Assembly (NCBI GenBank): GCA_963575745.1 | Contig: CAUYUJ010021059.1 | Coordinates: 122,501 to 186,500 of the forward strand | Length of the DNA stretch: 64,000 nucleotides | Source of the DNA: Prorocentrum cordatum | Lineage: Eukaryota; Sar; Dinophyceae; Prorocentrales; Prorocentraceae | Direction of reading: 5' to 3' | Shown here: positions 44,657 to 56,880 of the stretch, one piece after another | Layout: every line of letters begins with the position of its first letter | Numbering within the stretch: the stretch's first letter is position 1 | Made by a program: the position numbers and the translations under genes | Notes under the pieces: generated by a model | The model's input: the letters and a program-made list of their open reading frames with translations, nothing else | What the model was told of the DNA's origin: nothing | Database searches by the model: none

Positions 44657-45661
44657 CGAGGGCCCAGGGATCCAGGACTTCGAGGGAGCAGCGAGTGGCT
44701 GGGAGACATCCGTTCGAAGGTTGTGTGTGGAGTGGTCTCTTCCGAGGGCTGCAGCTTGGCCACTCCCCAGTACATGCAGACGGTCTTGGATATTTGCGGT
44801 GCGCTCCCTCCAGAGATCAAGCCGCTGATCTCCTCTGCGCAGAACTACCACTTGATGAAGAAGACGGTCGATACGATGGTAAGTGGGAACGTCGTGGGAT
44901 GCATCCAGCTGACGACGGCGCTGAAGGCTCACGGGAGCATGCAGGAACCAGTGGTCAGCAAGCCCGAGGTGAAGGAGTGGGTGACGCGTCTCACTGAGAC
45001 GTGGGGCACGTTGTTTGATTCTACGGTTGGTGTCTTCGAGACCTCCGAGGTGCAGAAGTTCATGGACAAGTACGGCGAGAAGGGCGAGAACATCTTGGAG
45101 CTCATCAAGGGCTGGTCGTTCGACACAGGTGGCGGATGGCTTGGTGCAACGACCAGGGATGTCAACCGCGAACGCGACATGAAGATCGCGCAGGACTTCG
45201 TGCTCTCCTTCAGCTCGGTGGAGCGCGTGGTTCGGGAGCTTGTGTCTTCCATGGCATCGCTGACCTGGTTGTCCGACAAGCAGCGCGTGAAGCTGGACCA
45301 GTGCGCGGAGGAGCTCAAGGACGTGAAGATGCTCCACGCTAAGTGTGGCATCATGCTTGGGAGCATCATCCTGACGAATGCGACGCTCACTGGACAGGCC
45401 AGGGACTCGAGTCGGCGCTACGTGTTCGAGAAGCTGCAGGTACGGCAGCAGGACCTCCCGAGCAAGCTCGTGGAGATGATGACCTGCAAGATCGAGGAGC
45501 CCGCGGCGGCGGCCGCCGCCGCCTCCGAGCTTGAGGCCTCCAAGGCCGAGACGGCTGAGCCCCCCGCCGAGGAGGCGGCAGCTGCCAAGGCGCCGACGCT
45601 AAAGGCGCCTCGCAAGGCCAAGGCAGCTGCAGCAGCTGCGAAGGAGGCTGAGGAGAAGTAG
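44657..45661 (+). CDS. C-terminal continuation of the same protein after the in-frame stop
   Basis: The frame of the preceding gene continues without shift for 334 codons, reading SSEWLGDIRSKVVCGVV soon after the stop, then a helical region (SWSFDTGGGWLG lies within it as KGWSFDTGGGWLG) and an Ala/Glu/Lys-rich tail ending KAAAAAAKEAEEK. There is no convincing separate start before GTG 44723. I read it as one 1248-codon gene interrupted once rather than two genes. It could be translated if the stop is read through or polymorphic. Confidence 0.65.
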   Translation, partial: RGPRDPGLRGSSEWLGDIRSKVVCGVVSSEGCSLATPQYMQTVLDICGALPPEIKPLISSAQNYHLMKKTVDTMVSGNVVGCIQLTTALKAHGSMQEPVVSKPEVKEWVTRLTETWGTLFDSTVGVFETSEVQKFMDKYGEKGENILELIKGWSFDTGGGWLGATTRDVNRERDMKIAQDFVLSFSSVERVVRELVSSMASLTWLSDKQRVKLDQCAEELKDVKMLHAKCGIMLGSIILTNATLTGQARDSSRRYVFEKLQVRQQDLPSKLVEMMTCKIEEPAAAAAAASELEASKAETAEPPAEEAAAAKAPTLKAPRKAKAAAAAAKEAEEK

Positions 45662-46739
45662 AGGTCCTCTCCTCGATTTTTGTTTGCGGCCCGTCTCTCT
45701 CTCTCTCTCTCCCTAGTTCCCTTTAACATTTTACCAACCCTCGTTCCCCAAGCTACCCATTCATCCATATTGCATCCACCTCCTCCTCCCTCCTGTGATT
45801 CGTCTGTCAACTGGAGTCATCTGAGAGCACCCTGGGCCCCTTCAACTCCCTCTCGTCCTTCAGGACCTGTCTACCTCAACGTTTCGCTCGCTCCATCCGT
45901 TGCCGAGTAGATGAGCGCCCCGATAGTCAGACGCCGAAACGATTGAGATTCCCCTTGGGGACCGTGCCTTTTGCTTTCGGGCAGCGTCAATCTTATGCCT
46001 ACTCGTGGCAGTGTTTTGCCGACCGTGCGTGGGCGCGGTGTTGAGTGGTGCGGCGAGCCCCACGGGGTGTTGGAATGCTCGCCTGATGCGCTAAGCTTGC
46101 ACGAAGGGGGATCTCGAATAGGAAATCGAAGTTCTATTTGGGGGGCTTGGTAGGGGAAGCGTATCCCGAGTAGACAACCCGAACGGCCTCTTGCTGCCAC
46201 CAGAGAGATCATATGACACAGCGGGGTCAGGGCATCTGACGTTGAGGTGCGGCTGCTATCTCAGACGATCGAGCGTGAACGGTGCCGCCAGTTTGATACA
46301 TGAGTCGAGCGACATCCTCCCTTCTCGCGTCATCGTCCATCGCGTCACCTTTTGCAATCAGTCGAACGCATGGCTTGAGGAGTGAACAGCGGCAACGGGG
46401 AAGAGGACGGGGTGGAGGGCTGAGGAGTAGGAGTAGGAGGAGGAGAGGGGAGGGAGGAGGTAGGAGAGCGCGGGGACAGGGATGAGGAGGAGGGAGACAA
46501 TGGGATGAGGTGTGAAGGTCGTGATGCGCATGAGCATGAGAAGGGTTTGATTTGCGAGCTTGGCCGAATATCGATAGCAACGCCTCCCGACGTGTACGCC
46601 CAAACCTACAGCTGCACAGAAATCAACAAAAACAACCAGAATCTTGTAACCCATTACATATCGGAAATGCATATGGCAGCACTGCGGGCCGCATGTGTGG
46701 CTCACCCTGTGGCCATTTAATTGTTTTCCAACAGCAAGC
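45662..46739. other. 3' flank, no recognised gene
   Basis: A short TC repeat (45692-45712) follows the gene. A GGA-rich tract lies at 46415-46490. No poly(A) run marks the end of the retroposed copy. Confidence 0.35.
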
Positions 46740-46875
46740 TTTTCAAAGGAGGAGGAGGAGGAACAATACTAATGCTAATAATACTAATAATAGTACTAGA
46801 TATATTACAGCTAATAATACTATGAACAATATTTTCGTACTAATAGCAGTAATAATACGACGACTGTTGCTAACT

Positions 46876-46968
<93 letters not shown>

Positions 46969-47000
46969 ATAGTAGGAGAAAAGTGCCAACATAACCGACG
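46740..47000. repeat. AT-rich trinucleotide tract with (TAC)n
   Basis: Imperfect AAT/ACT repeats lead into a nearly pure TAC run at 46880-46968. Confidence 0.9.
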
Positions 47001-47064
47001 TAATAACATTTCCCCAGTGCGACCCTACCTAGAAGTTGGAGCCCCTAGAAAAGCAGCATTAGTT

Positions 47065-47520
47065 GCCATGATATGCTATGCTATGCTACGCCATGCTATG
47101 CTGCGCTATGCTATGCTATGCTATGTTGTGCTGCGCTATGCTATGCTATGCTATGCTAAGCTATGCTATGCTATGCCATGCTGCGCTGTACTATGCTAAG
47201 CGATGATATGATATGGTATGATATGCTATGCTAAGCTGCGCTATGCTATGACATGCTATACTATGCTATGCTATGCTATGCTATGCTATGCTATGCTGCG
47301 CTATGCTATGCTATGCTATGCTGGGCTATGATATGATATGCTATGCTGCGCTATGCTATGCTACGCAATGCTATGCTATGCTGTGCTCTGATATGCTAAA
47401 GCTCAGCGAAGCTAAGATGAAGGTAAGCTAAGCTAAGATACAACTGAGGTAAGATGAAGCTAAGCTAAGGTAAGATGAAATAAGCTAAGCTACGATGAGA
47501 TAAGCAACGCTAAGCTAAGG
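47065..47520. repeat. (CTATG)n then (CTAAG)n pentamer arrays
   Basis: CTATG-type pentamers with GCTGCG variants fill 47065-47400. CTAAG/GATAAG-type units continue to about 47520. Confidence 0.9.
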
Positions 47521-48150
47521 GAACGTCACTGGGGGAACCGCGGGGCGGATCCTGGGGGAACCGCCCGGGGCGGGTTACACTGCCCGGCCCCTTTAAGCCT
47601 CCGAGTAAGAACCCTTCTAGGCAGAGCCCAGGTAGGGAACTAGTAGTAATATGAAACAGAAACATGAGATCATTGCTCAGAAGAAGAATCGTAGTGCGAG
47701 TGAGAGGTAGAATATCTCAACATGGGAAGAATACGAATCATCATAAGGAGACGACGAATCACAGTAATACTACATGGAAAAATAATGAAGCCTTTTTTCA
47801 AATGCTAAGAAGAAGACGACTCATACGAACATTAAATCACATAGTACATAACAATACGATTAATAGCGTGTGCCGTACTACTCGTAACGCGAATGCTAAT
47901 ACTACGGTGAATAATAAGCGTATTAATCATGCGTGTTGAAATAACCCTAGTCAGAATAATACTAATAATAATGCTATAGATAATGAGACTTGATTATCAT
48001 ACTAATCATTTAATGATATCCATAACACGAATAATCAGATTCAGAAGAATAGCAATACTACTATTAATAATACTACTAGGAACGTAAAACTACGAATAAT
48101 GAACATCCTAAGAACATGCGGATTATTTCGGCACTAGTCTTCAGAAAGGT
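47521..48150. repeat. AT-rich decayed trinucleotide region
   Basis: After about 100 GC-rich bases holding two GGGGGAACCGC words, the sequence is unusually AT-rich with AATACT and GAAGAAG words, much like 46740-46870. It is probably an eroded triplet array. Confidence 0.6.
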
Positions 48151-48400
48151 ATTAAGAAGGGGAGGAGGAGGAGGAGGAGGAGGAGGAGGAGGAGGAGGAG
48201 GAGGAGGAGGAGGAGGAGGAAGCGGAGGAAGAGGAGAGAGGGAGGGGAGGGGGAGGAAGCCGCAAAAGGCATGGGGGAGGGGGAGGAGGAAGGAGGAGCA
48301 GGAGGAGGGGGAGGAGGAGGAGGAGGAGGACGAGGAGGAGGAGGACGAGGAAGAGGACGAGGAAGAGGACGAGGAAGAGGACGAGGAGGGAGGCTTCGTC
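48151..48400. repeat. (GGA)n tract
   Basis: GGA repeats at 48158-48225 and GGA/CGA repeats at 48270-48395. Confidence 0.95.
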
Positions 48401-48610
48401 TGTACGACCATGTAGCCGACAGGAATCAGGAATCAGGAGGAGGATGAAGCGGGAGGAGGGGGGAGGCTTGCCAATTGGAGTGCCGAAGTAAAGGAGTGCC
48501 CCTCGGGGCTTTTACCGCCGACGCTGCCAACGCTGCCACCAGAAGAGGAGGGTGGAGGGAGGTTGGGGGAGGATGAAGGACGAGCGAGGAGGAGGCAACG
48601 TGATAGGGGA

Positions 48611-48672
48611 GCAGGCAGGGCAGCGATACCAAGAAGACCGAGAAAGAGGAATGGGGATGATGATGACGATGC
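48611..48672 (+). repeat. 62-bp direct repeat, copy 1
   Basis: GCAGGCAGGGCAGCGATACC and the following 40 bases recur at 50007-50070, each time immediately in front of a GAT array. Confidence 0.8.
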
Positions 48673-49220
48673 TGATGACGCTGATGATGCTGATCATGAT
48701 GCTGCTGATGATGCTGATGATGACAATGATACAAGTACTGACGATGATGGTGGTGATGGTGATGGTGTTGTTGATGGTGATGGTGATGATGATGACGATG
48801 ACGATGACGATGACGATGCTGATGCTGATGATGATGATGATGCTGATGATGATGATGATGATGAATACGATGATGGTTGTGGTGGTGGTGGTTGTGGTGG
48901 TGGTTGTGTTGGTGTTGACTGTGATGGTGCTGTTGATGATGATGCTGCGGAGGATGATGATGACGATGACGATGCTGATGCTGAAGATCAGCTGATGATA
49001 GTGATGATCCTGACGATGCTGATGATGATGACGATGATGATGATGATGATGGTGGTGGGAGTGGTGGTGGTTATGATTACGATCATGGCGAGGATGGCTG
49101 CGGTTGTGGTGATGGTGATGTTGATGATGCTGATGATTATGATGTTCATGTTGATGATGCTTATGATGCTGATGATGATGATGGTGGTGGTAATGATGAT
49201 GATGATGATGATGATGATGC

Positions 49221-49261
<41 letters not shown>

Positions 49262-49270
49262 TTGTTGTTT
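48655..49270. repeat. (GAT)n array 1
   Basis: Imperfect GAT/GCT/GGT triplets for about 600 bases. Confidence 0.95.
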
Positions 49271-49539
49271 AACGGGGTCGAGGGCGGATGGGGGGAGAAG
49301 TGGAGGAGGGAGATCGAAGGGGGTGCAAGTGCAGGAACACAGAGGATGAGGAAGGAGGGATAATGAAGAGGCAGAGGAGGATCAGACGGACCTGGCCTGC
49401 TGAATTCAAGGGCTCGGCGGCTGGGCGGATTTGGCCATCAATACAAAAGGTCGATGCAGCATGGAGGGGATACTCGTATATCGTGCCAGCGAATCAGAAG
49501 TGGGATGATGGGGGCAGTGAAGAAAGACGTCAATGTATG

Positions 49540-50242
49540 TCTGTGATGGTGAAAGTGATGGCTATGGCGATGGTGGTGGTGGTGATGATGATGGTGATGG
49601 CGATGACGAGGACGATTACAATTGTGACTGTGATGACGATGGTGATTGCGGCGGCGATGGCGACGACGGCGACGACGACGATAATACTGATGAGGACGGT
49701 GACGACGGCTGTGATGATGACGGTGGTGTTTCTGCTATTGCTGATGGTGTTGATGTTGATGTCGATGCCGATGGTAATGATACGGATGATGCTGGCGATG
49801 ATGATATTGATGATGCTGATGATGGTGATGATGATGATGATCATCGTATTACGTATTGATTTTATTGTTATTATTGTTATTATCAGTATGCTGATGTTGA
49901 TGTTGCTGATGCTAATGGTCGTGAGTGTACTGATGATGGTGACGCTGATGATGATGATGATGATGCTGATGATGATGATCATGATAGTGATGCTGATGAT
50001 TGGGAAGCAGGCAGAGCAGCGATATCAAGAGGACCGAACAAGGGGAATGGGAATGATGATGATGACGATGCTGATGATGCTGATGCTGATGACAACGGTT
50101 GTGATGATGATGGTGATGATAATGACGATGACGATGCCGATGTTTGTTATTGCTTTTTTTCATCAGTCTGATGGTGGTGATGATGATGGTGATAGCCGTG
50201 AGTGTACTATTGATGGTGATGTTGCTGATGTTGATGATGATC

Positions 50243-50280
<38 letters not shown>

Positions 50281-50340
50281 CATTATGCTGATGATGGTGA
50301 TGATGATGATGCTGTTTTGCTCCTGTTGATGGTGATGATA
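49540..50340. repeat. (GAT)n array 2
   Basis: Imperfect GAT triplets. The 62-bp direct repeat copy 2 lies inside at 50007-50070. Confidence 0.95.
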
Positions 50341-50549
50341 CTTCGGCGGGACGAATGGTATGACTATTCGAACATCTCTAATTCACGACTACAGAGGCCC
50401 AGGACCCAAGGGCCTATTTCCCGCCAGTGATAGGGGCCCGAAAAAGCTCTTCTTGATAGGATTATGCGGAGGGTGAAGGGGATGATACCCTTTTTACAAG
50501 TCCTCGGCCCATGAAGCATCAGATGAACTTTTGTCCGGCCGCTGTAAGA

Positions 50550-51132
50550 GTGAGGATCATGACGATGAGGAGGACGGGGGGAGGATGATGCTGCTGTTGG
50601 TGGTGATGATGATAACGATAATGACGGTGGCGATGATGATGGTAATGATGATGATTGCGCTGATGACGATGAAAGTGATGACTGTTGATAAGGCGTGTGA
50701 GTATGGAGAGGATCAGGACACGAATGATGATCATATAATGATCGCGGTGGTGGTGGTGATTGTGATGATGATGATGCTGATGACGATGATGATGGTAATC
50801 ATAATGATGAGGATGATGATGCTGGTGATGACGGTGATGATGCGGATGATGCTGATGCTGATGCTGATGAGGGGAATGTTGATGATGATGGTGATGATGC
50901 TGATGATGGTGATGACGATGATGACGATGATCATGATGATGATGATGCTGATGCTGCTGACGACGATGATGATGATGCTGATAATGCCGCTGCTGATGAT
51001 GGTGACGATGATGCTGCTGCTGATGATGATGCTGCTGATGATGCTGCTGCTGACGATGACGACGGGGGTGTTAATGATGAGGATGATGATGGTGATGATG
51101 ATGGTGATGATGATGATGATGATGTTGATGAT

Positions 51133-51179
<47 letters not shown>

Positions 51180-51240
51180 GGTTGTTGTTGATGATGCGGA
51201 TCAAGTTGAGGATGACTGTGGTGATGAGGATGAGGAAGAT
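50550..51240. repeat. (GAT)n array 3
   Basis: Imperfect GAT/GCT triplets for nearly 700 bases. Poly-Met, poly-Asp and poly-Ile frames here are artefacts. Confidence 0.95.
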
Positions 51241-51409
51241 GGGGGAGGGGGAGGAGGAGAAGGAGGACAGGAAGCAAGGGCTTGAGTGAAGGTTGTGCTG
51301 CGATGCGTAGGGAGCAGCAGTGGCAGTCCCTCCTGCCTCGTCTCTGCCTCTCCTCGCCCCCTCCCGCTCCCCTGCCTTCCCCAGTCCAGGAAGGCTCTAC
51401 AGGGACTTG

Positions 51410-52080
51410 GCGGGAATCGCGTCTGGAGGATGTCGAGACCTCGCCGTGAGGACCTCACCGTGGCCTCAACGTGCCCCAACGTGCGTCGCGAATTCTGGAG
51501 GGCTGAAGGGATCGCGTCGGTGGGAAGTCGAGGCCTCACCAGAAGGGGCTCAACGCGGCCCCGACATGGCTCATCGCGTTTGCGCTATTCGGGGATCTCG
51601 TCTAGGAGGCTGCTCGGGGATCTCGACTGGGACGTTGTTGACGTTCTCGCCATGAGGGCTTCGACAAAGCCTCGTCATGGGCCACCAACCCTTTAGGGAC
51701 ATCTTGGGTCACATGTGCGGGACGCGGGGGGCCCTCGCCGCGAGAGGCCCCAACGCGGCCTCCACATGACCTCAACTTGGGCCGGAAGCCATTCAGGGCT
51801 GCTCGGGATTCACGTATGTGTGGGATGCGGAGGTGTTTGCCCCGAAGACCTGAATGTGGCCTCAGCCTGTTTTGAACAGGTATCGCTAACCCATCATGAC
51901 TACCAGGGGATCGCGTACGGGGGCGGGGGCTCAGACCTTGCCTCATCATGACCTCAACATGGATCAGAACCCTTGCGGGCGATCTGGGGGCCTCGTTTAT
52001 GCGATGTCGCTGACCTGAGGGTCTCCAGCCTGGACTCGGCGCGGCTTCAACGCGGGCCAGAAGTCTCCCAGGCAGCGGCA
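51410..52080. repeat. Degenerate tandem repeat, unit roughly 100 bp
   Basis: Words such as GGGATCKCGT, CTCGCCRTGAGG, CCTCAACRTG and GCCTCRYCATG recur in the same order several times with heavy divergence. Confidence 0.5.
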
Positions 52081-52276
52081 GCATCTGAGTGACAGCTTGA
52101 GACTGGACTCGGAAGACGGCTGCATACGCAACGGAAGATGAAGAGGTCGGCGCAAGAGCAGGAGCCATATGGAGCATGTCAGCCGAGTCGGTAGGTTGTG
52201 CATGCCCCACAGGGCACAGAGTTGGAAACAACCCACCCAGACAATGTGCAAAACGTCTGGCCGCTTGGATGCGTGC

Positions 52277-52305
52277 ATGTGTGTGTGTGTGTGCGTGTGT
52301 GTGTG

Positions 52306-52352
<47 letters not shown>

Positions 52353-52380
52353 TTGTGTGTTTGTGTGTGTGTGTGTCTGT

Positions 52381-52421
<41 letters not shown>

Positions 52422-52472
52422 TGTGTCTGTGTCTGTGTCTGTATGTGTGCGCGTGTGTGTGTCTGTGTGTGT
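52277..52472. repeat. (TG)n microsatellite
   Basis: About 195 bases of TG with CG, TC and TT variants. It produces Cys/Val frames that are not genes. Confidence 0.97.
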
Positions 52473-52489
52473 ACGGGTTGGTCTGTTTG

Positions 52490-53059
52490 CGCTTCTCTCC
52501 ACTTGCTCAGCCGCTTCGCGCGGTGTTGCCGTTCCAACAGCTTGCCGCTGTATCTGTCTCATCCTGGCGCCTGCCTTGCCCCAGGTCCTCGTGTGCCTGC
52601 CGGCTTTCCCTCTCTCGGCCCGTCTGTGCGGCCCGTTATTGCACCCCGTTGCGCGCAGATCCAAGGAATCCGCGCGGACCTCCGAACGTTTATGTTTATG
52701 TTGTTCGTTGTTCGTCTATGGGTGGCGGGGAGCATTGGCAGGACGCGGACGATTCGGACGTCCGAGGTCACCCGCGAGGGGACAGCAGGGGTCGCTGCGC
52801 ATGAGCTCACGGATGCGTCAGCGTTCGTTCGCGTGCACCGCTGCCTCTTCCGACTGCAGACCTCGCTGGGCTTGCCGAGCCAAGTGCGCAGCGTGGGCCG
52901 CGCCCGCGCGGGAGCGCACTTCTTGGGACAAGAGCAGTGCGGCGCTCCCGACGAGAGCAGCATCTTGCACTCTCGCGCTGCCCCCCTGGCCGCTACCCGT
53001 GCGGAGGCGCAACCTTCCCATAACCATTTGCGCGGCCTGCGTAGAGACCAAGAGGAGAG
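52490..53059. other. No recognised gene
   Basis: GC-rich sequence without a supportable product. Confidence 0.35.
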
Positions 53060-53190
53060 GAAGGTGGAGGAGGAGGAGGCGGAGGAGGAGAAGGAGGAGG
53101 AGGAGGAAGATGAAGAGGAGGAGGAAGAGGAAGAGGAGGAGGAGGAGGAGGAGGAGGAGGAGGAGGAGGAGGAGGAGGAGGAGGGCAGAA
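53060..53190. repeat. (GGA)n tract
   Basis: GGA/GAA repeat of about 130 bases. Confidence 0.95.
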
Positions 53191-53989
53191 CCATGAGGGA
53201 GGGGGAAAGGGGGATGGAACGGACGAGGGCGGCCCGCCGCAGCAGGACCTCTGAGGAGAGGGTGGCCCACCGCTCGAAGCTGAAAGCGCACCACCACCAC
53301 CGGGCAAAGAAGGCGGGGCGCCGCAAGCCGAGCCTGGCGGGGGAGGGTCCAGGGTCCGCGACATCTTCGTGGATCTTGAGCTGTCTCCAAGCATCCGTTT
53401 GCTCGGAGCCCAAGTGCAGGCCTGGGTGGAACCACGTTTTCAGTGGTCACTGCCGTGCCAGGACGAGCTACTCACGCCTGAGGTTCTGCAGATGGCCTGG
53501 CAAGTGCAGACGAAACAGACCTTTGTCTCGGACCGTCCCTGGAGCATCGTATCGGGGAGCATTGGGGTCATGCTGCTCTCCGTCAAATGGCCTCATGTGG
53601 GCCACCTCCTCTGCTTTCTGTTTCCGTACCGACGCCGGGGATGCCTTGGGTTTTCGAACTCCCGTTCCGTCTACGATCACAGAGTTAGCCAAAGCAGCTG
53701 CCCTGCGACTGCTTCGGGTGTCTTGGGCTACTCGACCTAATCGTGCTGACGACGTATCCATGGCCCCCAACCAGCCTCTCGAGTACTGGACTGGGTCCAT
53801 CATTGTTCTCTCCAAATGGTATCAACCGGAGGATTCGGATGAGGAGGGTGGTGACGCAGGTGGTCAGGAGGAGGGAAGAAAAGTTGAGCGGCAGCGACGG
53901 GGTGCAGCGTGGACTCCTGCGGTCAATGAGGCGGCTATGCTGGGAGCCTTGCTGGGGTCATGTGGTGACCAACGCGACTTCAGTATTGC

Positions 53990-55800
53990 CACCACAAGTT
54001 GAGTGCCAAGTGTTTTGAGTGTCCGTCGGAGGATTGCAGCTCGCAGCACCTGGCGTCGACATGCCCTGGTAACAATGATACACGGCTGGCGGAGCTGGGC
54101 TCATTGGATGATCGTGGGTTGCTGCCAAAGCAAGCTGGCTCGTGGTTCTGGGGCAGAGGACTGTGCCCGAGGGGTTGCTTCCCGTCCTTGCCAAGAAAGG
54201 ATAACTCGGGAAGGTGGCCTGTCAGATGTGGCTCAGTTGGTTCTATATCAGGAGCGGTGTGCACCGACGGTGCCTGAAAGCGTTTCTGGCACTGGCCCGA
54301 GGCAGCCAGCGCAGGCTGGAAGCTTGTTAAACGCGTGGATGGGAGGATCGATGTGATGGCGTACGGAGTTCTTCCTGGATTCTTTCAATTCTCCCGGTCT
54401 TCTCCGATATTGAAGGCCTCATTGAAGGGCTCGACTGGGGCCCTCAAGGGTGCTGCCATCCTTCTGGGCCTAATGATGACCAGGTCCATCAGGTAGAAGA
54501 TCCAGGACCTTGGTGGCCTTTCAAAGGCCCTGCAGTTGATGCGCTTTAGAGGACATCCGAGGGGAGCTGACACGCATGTGAAGGGGGATCGCTGGGCAGA
54601 TGTCGCTGCGACGGCGCGACCTTCACTCCGTTCTAGTCAGCATGCCAAGTTCATACGAGGATAGCGCTCAGGTCTGTTCGGCAGGTCCTCAAGTGGCAAG
54701 TGCAGGCTTATGTGATTTTCGCTGCCCGTGGCAGAGTTGGCACGTTCCAGAGGCGCAGGCGGCAGAGGTCCAAGGCTCCTCGCCACAGCTCGGATCCGCA
54801 GCCGATCCTGGCGGCCTGGCGCCACCTGCGTATAGGCGCACGTTCTCTCAGGTTCGTGTGAAGTCTTTCTGGAGGCGTTCCTTCTGCAGCAAGGGGGCCG
54901 AGACCCAGCTTCAGGCTCAGCTCTTCTCTCGGATGGCGTGCTTTGCTCGAGCTGTGGCCGCCACGGTTGCTGCCCGTGACAATAGACGAGGGTGGTCCTC
55001 TCACCTGTTGTCCTCCGTCCGCTCTTCCCTCCCAGGGGGACGGCGGCACCTCGGGGAGTCCTGTCGAGCCTCAGAGTGGTTTTGCGGATCCGTCCGGGTT
55101 CGGGTTTGGTCTCAGGACGGCCGAGCCTTCTTCTCGTGACGCTGCCAGTTCGACTACACGTAAGAGTGACCTTTCGCCAGAGTGACCTTTGGTGCGGGCC
55201 CAATTGGGCCCCCCCGATCGCTGAATGTGATGTGATAGCAGCGCCTTGCGCGCCTGGTGGTGTCCCCACAGGGCCCCCCCTGGCCGCGGACTAACGGTCA
55301 CTCTTGCCTAGGGTCACTCTTGCGTGTAGCCGAGCAGTCGGCATGAAAGAGATCACCTGAAGCGACATCCTGATGTGCTGGTTTCTGAGGCTCTGGAGGC
55401 TCTGAGGGATGAGGGGCAGGAGCGTTCGGTCAGACCTCAGTTTCTTTCCGATCACGCAGGTTTCCACGCCTCACGCAGACGAGCTCACTCGTGCCCTAGC
55501 CCCTAGCAAGTATCAGGAGCAGGCCCTAGTGGAGGACGATCGGGAGGCCTCCCTTGGCCGCCACCACCGTCCTTGCCGCGCCGCTGCCCGCGTCTGGTAT
55601 TGTGGAACATCTCAGTGCTCGTGTCCACCGCTGGTGGGTCTCTCCTGGCCAGACCGTTCCTTGCATCATATGTGGTTTCTTCAGCACTGGAGATGCAGGG
55701 CATTTGCCTATAGATTGTGAGCTTCCGCCCACTCTCTCAGAACGGGCTGCTCGCAACCGTATGTTGTTTCTTGAGGGCTGCACCCCGCTGGCGAGGCCCG
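53990..55800 (+). pseudogene. Decayed retrotransposon 3' end with RNase H
   Basis: Pieces of a retroelement polyprotein appear in changing frames. WFWGRGLCPRG near 54150 resembles the segment before RNase H. VCTDGA (54259-54276) fits the RNase H start, and GDRWADVAATA (54584-54616) fits its end motif with GN-x-AD-x-AA spacing about 113 codons later. Further on, CIICGFFSTGDAGHLPIDC (near 55656-55712) resembles the Cys/His tail of such elements. Stops and frame changes separate these pieces, so no intact product is expected. Introner-like copy B lies inside. Family assignment is by motif only. Confidence 0.45.
55152..55334 (+). mobile_element. Introner-like inverted-repeat element, copy B
   Basis: Left end TCGACTACACGTAAGAGTGA; right end GGTCACTCTTGCGTGTAGCC, its inverted copy. 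The left end carries a good donor (C|GTAAGAG) and the right end GTGTAG. Flanks CCAGT and GCAGT suggest a 4-5 bp target duplication. Protein-like sequence lies on both sides in the same frame (GFADPSGFGFGLRTAEPSS before; HERDHLKRHPDVLVSEAL after). Confidence 0.75.
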
Positions 55801-56880
55801 TGTTAGGGGGGTCGTGTTCATCCTACCCCCCGCTCCCTTTGCCTCTGGCCCCGAGGTCGCCTGGCTTCGCTTGATGGTGGTATGGCCCCTATAGCCCAAT
55901 ATGTGCCATTCTTCTCACATGCACTTTCTGCTGGGCTGTCGTGATGGATCCGCTGCCGTGCGCGCGCGGCCCGCGCGTGCCGCGGCTGTTCATGTTCACC
56001 CGCCTGCCCGCGCCGCCGCCCAGCCTCTCCCTGTGCTGCCCGAACCCCGCCCACCCCAACGGCCGCCCGCAGACCCGCCAGAGGGATCGCGGGGGGCCCT
56101 CGTGGGACCCCTCCCCCCCCCTGCGCTCAGGTGTGCGTCGAAGCGCTTCGCGCGACGTCCCCCTCGCAGCGTCGTCTCCTGATCCTGCGCCTGCTCCCCC
56201 CCGTCCCCTTCTCCCTCGCATGATCTTGCCCCTGGCTCCTCCTGCGGCTCCTGCGTCGTCGCTGTTTCTCCGTCCCGTCCGCAGGCACATTCTGGCCCAG
56301 GCCATTTTGGCCGCTGCGGCGAGCGCTCGTGGAGAGGGCTTCCCTCGCTCGTGCCCAGGCATCCGACGATGTGATTTCTCCAATCCCAGGCCCCAGAGCT
56401 CCCGAGCCGGATCCGTTGTTTGATGGTCTTTTTGCTTTGCTGTCGGGTTTGGTCAGTACGTCGACCCTTCTAGATCCAGGGTGCCCTTGTGTCCTATGTG
56501 TTCGCGTCCAGTGTTCTCCTTTTTCCTGGGGAAGTGTGGCCCTTGTAAGGATCTTGTGTCCTCTCGCGTGTCCTCTCCAATCAAACTCGACTGTACCACT
56601 GGGGTCCCCGGCGTCGCATTTTTTCCCACTGGGCGTCCCCCCCTCGAGAAATGAGGCAGAAAGATGGGGTTCACAGTCAACATCCATTGTAAGAATGCGC
56701 TGCTTCATCAGGGCTACCCCTGCATCCCTGCTTTCTCGGCCCATGCTGAGCCGATGTTGACGTCCAAGGGGCTCCAAATGGCAAATGCGAATGCAAATGC
56801 GGCTTCAAGGGTCTTGCATCCTCACCTTGCACCCTTACTACAGATCTTGTCTGTAGGGCTCCAGGCCGTGTTTCCCCACG
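55801..56880. other. No recognised gene
   Basis: GC-rich sequence with long open frames on both strands but no motif that selects one. It may hold upstream exons of the lectin gene. Confidence 0.3.

Noticed and set aside
48563-51289. Asp-rich and Met-rich frames
   Set aside because: Direct translation of GAT repeats.
52176-54002. 608-codon frame starting in the TG repeat
   Set aside because: Its first part is Cys/Val from TG repeats and its middle is poly-Glu from GGA. No domain appears later in the frame.
56303-56314. Exact GCCATTTTGGC match to part of the spliced leader
   Set aside because: The match stops at 11 bases, there is no gene start nearby, and chance is adequate.
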